DNA of 64,000 bases from Pseudomonadota bacterium (GTDB lineage Bacteria; Pseudomonadota; Gammaproteobacteria; Burkholderiales; JABEVD01): assembly GCA_021806605.1 (NCBI GenBank), contig JAJZQY010000005.1, forward strand, positions 1 to 64,000, read 5' to 3'. Each line of letters opens with the position of its first letter. The first letter of the stretch is position 1. Positions 16,906 to 25,522 of the stretch are shown one piece after another. A program made the translations under genes and the position numbers. Below the pieces are notes generated by a model. That model ran no database searches, had not been told where the DNA came from, and worked only from the letters and a program-made list of their open reading frames with translations.

Positions 16906-19900
16906 ATGCAATCGTAAAGTTTGCGCTGACCCAGCGAGTCCTGGTCGTTGCGCTTTTGCTGCTCATGCTGGCCGCCGGCGTCGCGAGCTTTCTCAAGCTC
17001 AACATCGAGGCCTATCCCGACCCGGTTCCGCCTTCCGTCGACATCATCACGCAAAGCAGCGGGCAGTCGGCGGAGGAGATGGAGCGCTACATCACCATCC
17101 CCATAGAAATACAGATGGCGGGGATCCCGCATGTCACCAGCGTGCGGACGATCTCGCTTTTCGGCCTCTCCGACGTGAAGGTGAATTTCACTTACGATTT
17201 CACCTATGAAGAGGCCCAGCAATGGGTGATCAACCGGCTTTCCCAGCTCCCGCCCCTTCCCAACGGCGTGCAGCCTCAGATTTCTCCCACGAGTCCCATC
17301 GGCGAGATTTATCGCTACCATGTGGTGGGGCCCGCCGGCTATTCGGTGACGGATTTGAAAACCATCCAGGACTGGATACTGGAGCGGCGCTTCAAAGCAA
17401 TACCCGGCGTCATCGATGTCAACGGCTGGGGCGGCAAGACCAAAACCTACGACGTTTCCATCGATCAGCAGAAGCTCGTGAATTACGGGCTCACCCTGCC
17501 CCAGGTGCTGCAGGTGATCAACAACAGTAACATCAATGTCGGCGGGCAGACGGTGAATTTCGGGATGCAGGCTGCCGTGGTGCGCGGAATCGGGCTGATC
17601 CATTCGATGGACAGCCTGAGGCACACCATGCTGACATCGAACAAGGGGACGCCGGTATTGCTGGGCGATGTCGCCACCGTTTCAGTCGGGCACCAGCCGC
17701 GCCTCGGCATTGCGGGCCTCGACCAGGAGAACGACATCGTCCAGGGCATCGTTCTGATGCGCAGAGGCGCAGAAAGCATGCCGACCATCAAGCAGGTCGA
17801 GGCCGAAGTGCAGAAGATCAATCATTCGAACATCCTTCCCCCGGGCGTGCATATCGAGCGAATCTACGACCGCAAGGATCTGATCAACGTGACGACGCAT
17901 ACCGTGCTGCACAACATGCTGACTGGAGTTTTACTGATTTTCCTGCTGCAATGGATTTTCCTGGGCAATCTTCGCAGCGCCATCATCGTTGCGGTCACCA
18001 TTCCCTTTGCGCTGTCTTTTGCCGTGGTGCTCATGGTGGTGCGCGGCGAGTCGGCAAATCTGCTTTCCATGGGAGCGGTCGATTTCGGGTTGGTCGTCGA
18101 TGCTTCCGTGATCATGGTCGAGAACATTTACCGGCATCTTGCCGAAAGCTGGGCATCGCGGCATGAGGGCGAATCGCTGCTGCATCGCACCCGCGTGAGT
18201 ACCGGGCTGCGCGGCAAATTCGGGGTGATCGCGAATTCCGCGACCGAGGTGAACCGGGCGATCTTGTTTTCTGCAGCCATCATCATTGCAGGTTTCCTGC
18301 CGCTCTTTACGCTTTCCGGAATCGAGGGGCACATCTTCGGCCCCATGGCCAAAACCTATGCGTATGCCATTGCGGGCGGCCTGATCGCAACCTTTACGGT
18401 TTCCCCTGCCCTGTCTTCGCTCCTGCTGCCCAAGCAGGTGGAAGAGGTCGAAACCTTCGTGGTCGAGCGCATCAGGCGGGCATACACGCCACTCGTGGAG
18501 TGGACGCTCAGGAACAGGTATCCGACGCTTGCCGGCTTCGCGCTGCTGCTGGTCCTTGCCGCCCTGGCAGCGAAAGGGCTGGGGCTGGAATTCCTGCCCA
18601 AGCTGGAAGAGGGCAATCTCTGGATACGTGCGACCATGCCCCCTTCCATTTCGCTCGAGGCAGGGGACGGCTACGTCAACCGGATGCGCATGCTGATCAG
18701 GAATTTCCCCGAGGTCGAAACAGTCGTTTCGCAGCATGGCCGGCCCGACGACGGCACCGATGCGACAGGGTTTTTCAATGCCGAATTTTTCGTGCCGTTG
18801 AAACCTTTCGATACCTGGCCGAAGGGGATGGACAAGGAAAAGCTGACGGCGCAGATGACGGCCGCGCTTCAGAATCGGTTCCCGGGAGTGGAATTCAATT
18901 TTTCCCAGTACATCGAAGACAATGTCGAGGAGGCGGCTTCCGGCGTCAAGGGGGAAAACTCCGTGAAGCTTTTCGGCAACGATCTCGATACCCTCGAAAA
19001 GACCGCAGCGAAGATCGAGGCCGTCATGAAGGGGATCCCGGGAATCACCGATCTTGCCGTTTTCAATTCCCTGGGCCAGCCTACGGTGCGCATCGACATC
19101 GATCGGGAGCGCGCGGCGCGCTACGGACTTGCACCCGGCGACATCAATGCGACCGTGCAGGCAGCGATTGGCGGCCAAGCCGCAGGGGACATCTACGAGG
19201 AAGGCAGCGACAGACACTTTCCGATCATGGTGCGCTTCGCTCCGAAATATCGCCAAAGCCTGGATGCGATTAAGCGCATCACCATAGGCGCGCCGGATCC
19301 CAATGGCGGCGTGGTCCAGGTTCCGCTCGGGGATGTTGCGCGGGTCAGGCTGGTTTCCGGCGCAGCCTTCATTTACCGCGAGCAGCAGGAGCGCTATATT
19401 CCGATCAAGTTCAGCGTTCGCGGGAGAGATCTCGGCACGACCGTGCTCGATGCGCAGCAGGCGGTCGCGAAACAGGTTCGAATTCCCGGCGGATACCACA
19501 TGGAATGGGTGGGAGAATTCGGCAATCTTCAGGAAGCCATGCAGCGGCTGGCCGTGGTCGTTCCGCTCGCCATATTGCTGATCGGCATCCTGCTTTACAT
19601 CAATTTCGGCTCTTTCGTCGACGTGTTGCTGGCCGCCAGCGTGATCCCCATGGCAATCACGGGGGGCATCCTTGCGCTCTACCTGACAGGCACGCCTTTC
19701 AGCGTCTCTGCCGCCATCGGTTTTGTCGCCCTTTTCGGGATTGCGGCAATGGACGGCATCATCGTGCTTTCCTATTTCAACAGCCAGATCGAAATCGGAC
19801 TGGACCGCGCCAGCGCCATGCTTCGCACTTGCAAGGTACAGTTGAGACCGGTGCTGATGACCTGCATCGTCGCCTGCGTCGGACTGGTTCCGGCCGCGGT

Positions 19901-20069
19901 CTCGAACGGGATCGGCTCTCAGGTGCAGAAACCGCTCGCGCTCGTGGTGGTCGGCGGGATGCTGCTGGCGCCGATCCTGATCCTGACCGTGCTGCCAGTC
20001 TTGATCATGACTTTCTCGGTGCGCCAGCCGATGCCGGTAGAGGCTTCAGGAAAGGCGGAGCAACCATGA
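16902..20069 (+). CDS. RND efflux pump, CzcA/CusA heavy-metal efflux-like family
   Basis: A 1055-residue inner-membrane RND transporter, close to the usual length, with TM1 at residues ~10-30 and two large periplasmic loops. The diagnostic TM4 stretch is DFGLVVDASVIMVEN starting at D394, which belongs to the heavy-metal-efflux group pattern but has alanine-serine where zinc/cobalt CzcA proteins usually have glycine-alanine. Methionine triplets diagnostic of CusA copper pumps were not evident. It uses proton motive force to move substrate to the outer-membrane channel. It overlaps the adaptor and the lipoprotein genes by four bases each. Substrate: possibly a metal cation; uncertain. Confidence 0.93.
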   Translation: MNAIVKFALTQRVLVVALLLLMLAAGVASFLKLNIEAYPDPVPPSVDIITQSSGQSAEEMERYITIPIEIQMAGIPHVTSVRTISLFGLSDVKVNFTYDFTYEEAQQWVINRLSQLPPLPNGVQPQISPTSPIGEIYRYHVVGPAGYSVTDLKTIQDWILERRFKAIPGVIDVNGWGGKTKTYDVSIDQQKLVNYGLTLPQVLQVINNSNINVGGQTVNFGMQAAVVRGIGLIHSMDSLRHTMLTSNKGTPVLLGDVATVSVGHQPRLGIAGLDQENDIVQGIVLMRRGAESMPTIKQVEAEVQKINHSNILPPGVHIERIYDRKDLINVTTHTVLHNMLTGVLLIFLLQWIFLGNLRSAIIVAVTIPFALSFAVVLMVVRGESANLLSMGAVDFGLVVDASVIMVENIYRHLAESWASRHEGESLLHRTRVSTGLRGKFGVIANSATEVNRAILFSAAIIIAGFLPLFTLSGIEGHIFGPMAKTYAYAIAGGLIATFTVSPALSSLLLPKQVEEVETFVVERIRRAYTPLVEWTLRNRYPTLAGFALLLVLAALAAKGLGLEFLPKLEEGNLWIRATMPPSISLEAGDGYVNRMRMLIRNFPEVETVVSQHGRPDDGTDATGFFNAEFFVPLKPFDTWPKGMDKEKLTAQMTAALQNRFPGVEFNFSQYIEDNVEEAASGVKGENSVKLFGNDLDTLEKTAAKIEAVMKGIPGITDLAVFNSLGQPTVRIDIDRERAARYGLAPGDINATVQAAIGGQAAGDIYEEGSDRHFPIMVRFAPKYRQSLDAIKRITIGAPDPNGGVVQVPLGDVARVRLVSGAAFIYREQQERYIPIKFSVRGRDLGTTVLDAQQAVAKQVRIPGGYHMEWVGEFGNLQEAMQRLAVVVPLAILLIGILLYINFGSFVDVLLAASVIPMAITGGILALYLTGTPFSVSAAIGFVALFGIAAMDGIIVLSYFNSQIEIGLDRASAMLRTCKVQLRPVLMTCIVACVGLVPAAVSNGIGSQVQKPLALVVVGGMLLAPILILTVLPVLIMTFSVRQPMPVEASGKAEQP

Positions 20070-21625
20070 AATTCGCCAATCTTTCGGGCCGCGTTCTCAC
20101 TGCGAGCGTATTGCTGATCCTGTCAGGCTGTGCGGTGGGGCCCGATTTCAAGAGACCCGATGCGCCGACTGCGAAAAGCTATTCTCCTTCCGGTGCGCTT
20201 CCCGGGGCAACGGATTCCGCCCCTGTTGCAGGAGGGGTGTCCCAGAAATTCGATGTGAAGGCCGCAATTCCATTCGACTGGTGGAAGTTGTTCCGGTCGC
20301 CGCAGATCAACTCGCTGATCGAGCAGGCCTTTAAGGCCAATCCGAGCATAGCAGCAGCCCAGGCAGCCTTGCGTCAGTCCAGGGAAAATGTGGTTGCGCA
20401 GGAAGGCTTCTTTTATCCCACCGTCGGCGCGAGTTATTCGCCGTCGAGAAACAAGCTGGCTGGCAATATGGGCGGGAATTCTCCTGGGGTTCAGGGCAAC
20501 GGCACGATCATACAAACCTATTCCAATCCTGCCGGCCCGGCGCCGTTCAATGCCCCGGCCTATTACGATTTCCATGTCGCGCAATTGACGGTGGGCTATG
20601 CGCCCGATGTATTCGGCCTCAACCGCAGGCAGGTGGAATCGGCACAAGCGCAGGAGGCGGCGCAAAAGCTGCAGCTTGAGGCAACCTACATCACGCTGGC
20701 ATCCAATGTGGTTGCAGCGGCATTGCAGGAGGCGTCATTGCGGGCGCAGATCGCAGCGATGGAAAGGATCGTCGCAATCAACAGGGAGATGCTTGCCTTG
20801 CTCAGAAATCAGCTTGAACTGGGCGATGTGTCCGGCGTCGAAGTGGCTTCACAGGAGGCTTCCCTGGCGTCCATGGAGCAGGCGCTCGATCCGATGCAAA
20901 AACAGCTGGAGCAGACGCGCGATCTGATTCGCGCCCTTGCAGGCAACCTGCCGAATCAGGACGTGGGGGAAAAGTTTGAGCTGGCATCCCTGCATTTGCC
21001 CCGTGAGCTTCCGCTCAGCCTGCCGTCGAAAATCGTCGAACAGCGTCCCGACGTCCGGGCAGCCGAAGAGCAGCTGCATTTTGCCAGCGCCCAGGCAGGC
21101 GTTGCGATTGCCAATACCTTGCCGCAATTCGCAGTGACCGGGGCCATCGGAGGAATGGCCGCGACGCCCGGCTGGATGTTCCGCAGCGGCGGCGGGTTTT
21201 TCGATCTGACCGCCAACGTCGCCTACACCATTTTCGATGGGGGGACGCTGAGGGCGAGGTCGCGGGCGGCGAAGCAGGCGCTGCTCCAGGCAGGAGCGCA
21301 ATACCGCAGTACCGTGATTGCCGCGCTGCAGAATGTCGCCGATGTGCTCTATACCGTCCAGTCCGATGCGACAGCCCTGAAGCATGCCGCCGCCACCGCC
21401 CAGGCGGCGCAGACTGCGTTCGAACTGACGCGCAAGCAGTATGAGCTGGGGGCGGTAAGCTATCAGGCGCAGCTTTTGGCCGAACAGAATTACCAGTCGT
21501 CACTCATCAACCTGGTGCAGGCCCGCACCAATCGCTTCGGGGATACGGCGGCGCTTTACCAGGCGCTGGGAGGCGGCTGGTGGAACCGCCCCGGCGCTGC
21601 AAAGGCTGCTGCAGCGCACCGATAG
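20066..21625 (+). CDS. RND outer-membrane efflux lipoprotein, NodT/OprM family
   Basis: A 519-residue TolC-like channel protein. A lipoprotein signal is visible: VLLILSGC with the lipidated cysteine at about residue 23, followed by AVGPDFKRPDAP, the classical NodT-family start. Two outer-membrane-efflux repeats follow. The ATG at 20066 overlaps the pump stop in an ATGA junction; a frame open further upstream is only a shadow inside the pump gene. It completes the tripartite exporter. It is convergent with the large GGDEF-EAL gene five bases later. Confidence 0.94.
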   Translation: MKFANLSGRVLTASVLLILSGCAVGPDFKRPDAPTAKSYSPSGALPGATDSAPVAGGVSQKFDVKAAIPFDWWKLFRSPQINSLIEQAFKANPSIAAAQAALRQSRENVVAQEGFFYPTVGASYSPSRNKLAGNMGGNSPGVQGNGTIIQTYSNPAGPAPFNAPAYYDFHVAQLTVGYAPDVFGLNRRQVESAQAQEAAQKLQLEATYITLASNVVAAALQEASLRAQIAAMERIVAINREMLALLRNQLELGDVSGVEVASQEASLASMEQALDPMQKQLEQTRDLIRALAGNLPNQDVGEKFELASLHLPRELPLSLPSKIVEQRPDVRAAEEQLHFASAQAGVAIANTLPQFAVTGAIGGMAATPGWMFRSGGGFFDLTANVAYTIFDGGTLRARSRAAKQALLQAGAQYRSTVIAALQNVADVLYTVQSDATALKHAAATAQAAQTAFELTRKQYELGAVSYQAQLLAEQNYQSSLINLVQARTNRFGDTAALYQALGGGWWNRPGAAKAAAAHR

Positions 21626-21630
21626 GCAGG

Positions 21631-24600
21631 TTATCCGAGCAGCCGCTCGAATTCGTCGGGAGATAGGGGCTTGGCGTACAGATAGCCCTGGGCGTAGTCG
21701 CAGCGGATCGACGGCAGGATCGCCTGCTGCCCTTGCGTTTCCACCCCTTCGGCCACGACTTCCATGGAAAGGCTGTGAGCCATGGCAACGATCGCCATGG
21801 AGAGCGCCAGGTCATCCGAATCGCTTTCTATTCCCGAGATGAAGGATCGATCGATCTTGAGGTAGTCGATGTCGAATTTCTTGAGATAGCCGAGGGCGGA
21901 ATATCCCGTGCCGAAGTCGTCTATCGCGATCTGTATTCCGGCGTTGCGCAAGCGGGCGAGCCTTTCGGCGACAGCTTCGGAGGCATTGAGCAGCACCCCT
22001 TCGGTGATTTCTACCACGATGCTTTGCCCGGAAAGCCCGATCTCTCTCAGGTGATCCGGCCAGGAATGCCCGCCCGACTGCCCCATGAGCTGAAGCGGGG
22101 AGACATTGAGGCTCACCTGGAAATTCTCGCGCAGGTTTTGCCAGCGCTTCGCCCAACGTGCCGCTTCCCTGAAGACCCAGTCCCCGATTTCGTGGATCAG
22201 CCCGGTTTCCTCGGCAAGCGGAATGAATTCGGTCGGGCTGACCGCGCCGCGCCTGGGGTTTGTCCAGCGCAGCAGTGCTTCCGCTTTGACGATGGCATTT
22301 GTTTCGAGCGCCACGATGGGCTGGAATGCGAGCTGGAGTTCCCCGTTCGGTAGCGCATTCCTGAGCTCCCCGGTCAATTTCATGCGCTCGAGTGCCGCTT
22401 CCTGAAGTTCCGGGGTGAAATAGGCGAAGCGGTTCTTGCCGAGCCCTTTCGCGACATACATCGCCTGGTCCGCATTCTTGAGGAGTTCGGAGGACTGCTC
22501 GGCGTCCGATGGGTAGAGCGTGATTCCGATCGAGCCCGAAACATAGGCCCGCTCCTTGCCAAGGTGGAAGGGCTCGGCGAGCTTCTGGATGATCGTGGTT
22601 GCCATGTTCTCGACATGGGCATCGCCCGGCAGGTCCGAAAGGATGACCGTGAATTCGTCCCCCCCCAGGCGCGCCACCGTATCCGATTCCCGGACGGAGG
22701 ACGCAATACGCTGCGCGGCTTCAACCAGCAGTCTGTCCCCGGCTTCATGGCCCAGGGTATCGTTCACCTCCTTGAAGCGGTCGAGGTCGATGAACAGCAG
22801 GGCGAAGGCAAAACCGTTTCGCGCGGCTTTCCTGATTTCGAAATCGAGGCGATCCCGGAACATGCTGCGGTTGGGCAGGCCGGTGAGGTCGTCGAAGTTG
22901 GCCTGGCGCCAGACCTGCTCTTCCGCTTCCTTCTTCTTCGTGATGTCTGAGAAGAGCGCCACGCGCTCCCGGACGTTGCCCTGTTCGTCGTAAATCGTGT
23001 TGATGGTGAGCCATTCCGGGAAAACGTCCCCGTTCTTGCGCTTGTCCCAGATTTCGCCCTGCCAGTAGCCATAAGTTTCGAGAGAGCGCCACATTTCCCG
23101 GTAGAAGCCGTCGTCATGCCGGCCCGAGGCCAGTATTCGCGGGTTTTTTCCTTCAACCTCGTGCAGGGCATATCCGGTGATGTCGGTAAAGGCGGGATTG
23201 ATTGCCACGATGCGGTTATCCGAATCCACCACCATTACCGCCTCCGAACTTGCCTCGAATATGGAGGTGAATCGCCGGAGCGACTCCTCGCTTCTCTTGC
23301 GATCGGTGATGTCGTGAACGATGGCATAAAGGATCGTTTTCCCTCCGAGATCGACCGGTCCGGAATAAATCTCGACATCGCGGACTTCCCCCGAGGCGAG
23401 CCGATGCTTGAAGTTGAAGCAAAGCAGCTTTTCATTTGCCGCTTTCTCGATTTCTGCGGAGATTTCAGCCCAGGACCGGGTATTGATGTCAGTTATCTTC
23501 ATCGACAGGAGCTGGCTCCTTGAGTAGCCGTAGAATTCCTCGGCTGCCTTGTTGGCATCGACGATTTTCCCGTTCTCGGGATCGAGCGCGAGTTTCACTG
23601 CGGCGCTTTCCTCGAACATCTGCTGGTAGCGGAATTCGCTTTGCTTCAGCTCATCCGTGCGCTCCTTCACTTCCCGCTCGATGCGGGCGGCATAGCCGGT
23701 TCCGAGCAAGAGGAAAGCCCCCAGGATTCCTGTGGCAAAAATCCCGCCCGCAAGCACGGACCAGCTTTCCCATGTCTGGTGATTGCGAAGATAGGCTGCA
23801 GTCGGGGCCGTCTCGAAGGCATATTTCCTGCCGCCGAACTCGAAGTTGCTTCTGGAAAGCGCTTTCGCGTTATGAGGGAAGGTGTCATAGAGAGAAAGTC
23901 CGCTGTCAAGGTCCGCCAGCCTTGCATAAAGGGTCCCGTTCTGAGGATTGACCACTTTGGTGAGCAATGCTTCCATCTTGATGATGGCGAACACGACGCC
24001 CTGATAGCGCCCTCTCACCCTGAGCATGAGCAATACCTGGTCATTTTTTCCTGTCGGGGCGGTTGCAACGAGCTGACCTGTCGACATGGCTTTCAGGAGG
24101 GCTTCCTTCCATTGCAGGTTCGAATCGAGATTCGGGAAGCCTTCTGCAGCCGGCTCCAGAAGGGCAACGGGGTAATGAGGGGAAGTGCTGGGTGCCCATG
24201 CGAGCGCTCGTATGGTCGGATAGCGGGACAGGATGTCCTTGCTGAAGCGGCTGAATTCACCCCGGCTGATTTCGTCATTTCCCGTCATCAGGGCACGCAC
24301 TGCTTCGACCAGTGCGCCTCTCGCGTTCAGGCGGGCGTGGATCACCTCAGCCGCCTTCTGGGATTCGAGGCGGAATTCGGAAAGCGCTTCTCCTTTTTCC
24401 CATCGGCTGGTCTGGAGAAACACCAGGATAAACAGGGCAAAGGCTGCAGACATGGGGAGCACAACCGTAAGCGCCCTTTTTTTCCAGAGATCCCGCGGTT
24501 CTCCGAAGGCGCTCATGACCAGCGGAAAAACCATCAACACCCCGAGCGTGTCGCCCAGCCACCAGGCGCCCCATACTGTCCGCGCTTCGGATGCGTCCAG

Positions 24601-25050
24601 GGTGCCAAGCCAGTGAAGCGACAGGGTCGACAGGGACGCGCTGGTGAGGCAGACGAGCGGGATGATGACCAGAAAGCGCGCAATGTCGGCTAGCCTGTCG
24701 AGCGGTGCCGGGTAGCCGACAAATCGCCTCAGCGCCCATCCCCCGATTCCGGCCTGGAGAGTCGATGCGATTGCCAGGCAGAGGCCGGATGCGATTTCAA
24801 CCGGTCCGAAATGGTAGGTTTTGGAAAATCCGATCCAGAAGTTGAGCAGGAAAGCGCCTACGAATATCGCCGGGAGTATTTCGAAGCCGGTCGCAAAGCA
24901 GAAAACCACGGCGATGCCAGCCGGGGGAAATATGGGGGCGGCGTACCCGGAGAACTCCGCCAGCAGCAGTGCCGGTTCGCCCGTCACGAGGTAGGCCGTG
25001 ACGATGAGGAAGAAGATGCGCCAGCGCCCGCCCGGCAAGCCGGACATCAT
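21631..25050 (-). CDS. MASE1-CHASE-PAS-PAS-GGDEF-EAL membrane signalling protein
   Basis: A 1139-residue inner-membrane protein. Residues ~10-220 form a MASE1-type multi-helix domain; a periplasmic CHASE-like domain (~235-430) is followed by another membrane helix (~435-455), two PAS domains (~480-720), a diguanylate-cyclase domain with intact GGDEF at 796-800, and a phosphodiesterase domain with intact EAL at 924-926 (AEALLRW) and DDFGTGYSAL. Both catalytic motifs look active, so the net effect on c-di-GMP cannot be predicted. Its signal is unknown. It stands alone, convergent with the efflux operon. Confidence 0.95.
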   Translation of the reverse strand: MMSGLPGGRWRIFFLIVTAYLVTGEPALLLAEFSGYAAPIFPPAGIAVVFCFATGFEILPAIFVGAFLLNFWIGFSKTYHFGPVEIASGLCLAIASTLQAGIGGWALRRFVGYPAPLDRLADIARFLVIIPLVCLTSASLSTLSLHWLGTLDASEARTVWGAWWLGDTLGVLMVFPLVMSAFGEPRDLWKKRALTVVLPMSAAFALFILVFLQTSRWEKGEALSEFRLESQKAAEVIHARLNARGALVEAVRALMTGNDEISRGEFSRFSKDILSRYPTIRALAWAPSTSPHYPVALLEPAAEGFPNLDSNLQWKEALLKAMSTGQLVATAPTGKNDQVLLMLRVRGRYQGVVFAIIKMEALLTKVVNPQNGTLYARLADLDSGLSLYDTFPHNAKALSRSNFEFGGRKYAFETAPTAAYLRNHQTWESWSVLAGGIFATGILGAFLLLGTGYAARIEREVKERTDELKQSEFRYQQMFEESAAVKLALDPENGKIVDANKAAEEFYGYSRSQLLSMKITDINTRSWAEISAEIEKAANEKLLCFNFKHRLASGEVRDVEIYSGPVDLGGKTILYAIVHDITDRKRSEESLRRFTSIFEASSEAVMVVDSDNRIVAINPAFTDITGYALHEVEGKNPRILASGRHDDGFYREMWRSLETYGYWQGEIWDKRKNGDVFPEWLTINTIYDEQGNVRERVALFSDITKKKEAEEQVWRQANFDDLTGLPNRSMFRDRLDFEIRKAARNGFAFALLFIDLDRFKEVNDTLGHEAGDRLLVEAAQRIASSVRESDTVARLGGDEFTVILSDLPGDAHVENMATTIIQKLAEPFHLGKERAYVSGSIGITLYPSDAEQSSELLKNADQAMYVAKGLGKNRFAYFTPELQEAALERMKLTGELRNALPNGELQLAFQPIVALETNAIVKAEALLRWTNPRRGAVSPTEFIPLAEETGLIHEIGDWVFREAARWAKRWQNLRENFQVSLNVSPLQLMGQSGGHSWPDHLREIGLSGQSIVVEITEGVLLNASEAVAERLARLRNAGIQIAIDDFGTGYSALGYLKKFDIDYLKIDRSFISGIESDSDDLALSMAIVAMAHSLSMEVVAEGVETQGQQAILPSIRCDYAQGYLYAKPLSPDEFERLLG

Positions 25051-25153
25051 GGATGCGAAACGGGAAGCATGGGGAGATTCATGGGCTGAATGTTACTATC
25101 CGGTCCCGGGATAGGCAAGCCGGCGTTCTGCCCGGTTTGGCTGGAATGGGGAA

Positions 25154-25408
25154 TCAGGCGTTTTCGTATCCCGGCAGCGTTCTTTCGTAACCCGTCAGAG
25201 CCTTATCGTATCCCATGATGTTCACCATCTCCCGCTCCCATGAACCCGGGCGCCTGATCCCTTCTGCAAAATGGGTTGCGATCTGTTCCACGAGCCCCTT
25301 GAGTGAATCTGGTATATGGCTCGCCGCGGGCTTCTCCTCGACAAGGATGTTCAGCCATGTCACGGTTTCTTGTGACAATTCGATCTCGATCTTCACCTTA
25401 GCCTTCAT
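25154..25408 (-). CDS. small hypothetical protein with C-terminal heptad repeat
   Basis: An 84-residue protein of no recognised family. The N-terminal part (MKAKVKIEIELSQETVTWL) looks like a beta-strand followed by a helix, somewhat like ribbon-helix-helix or small structural proteins, but the match is too weak to name. The C-terminus holds three units of a seven-residue pattern, GYDKALT / GYERTLP / GYENA, encoded by a 21-base tandem repeat. A ribosome site (GAGGGAATGCA) precedes the ATG at 25408. It sits alone between the GGDEF-EAL gene and the glucoamylase gene. Confidence 0.7.
   Translation of the reverse strand: MKAKVKIEIELSQETVTWLNILVEEKPAASHIPDSLKGLVEQIATHFAEGIRRPGSWEREMVNIMGYDKALTGYERTLPGYENA
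25162..25217. repeat. 21-base tandem repeat, about 2.7 units
   Basis: Units begin TTTCGTATCCC (25162), TTTCGTAACCC (25183) and TATCGTATCCC (25204), an exact 21-base period. Because 21 is a multiple of three, the repeat keeps the frame of the 84-residue gene on the minus strand and encodes the GYxxxLx units at its C-terminus. Confidence 0.85.
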
Positions 25409-25522
25409 TGCATTCCCTCAATTGAACTATCCTTGCCCGAAGGCATCCAAAATTCATTGCCCCGCAAGAATAACAGATTGCCATGACAGGGAGAATGGCG
25501 TGCGAGTCGAAAGCGGCAGGCC

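Noticed and set aside
17931-19499. A 522-codon open frame opposite the RND pump
   Set aside because: Shadow of the pump gene; no start signal or recognisable domain.
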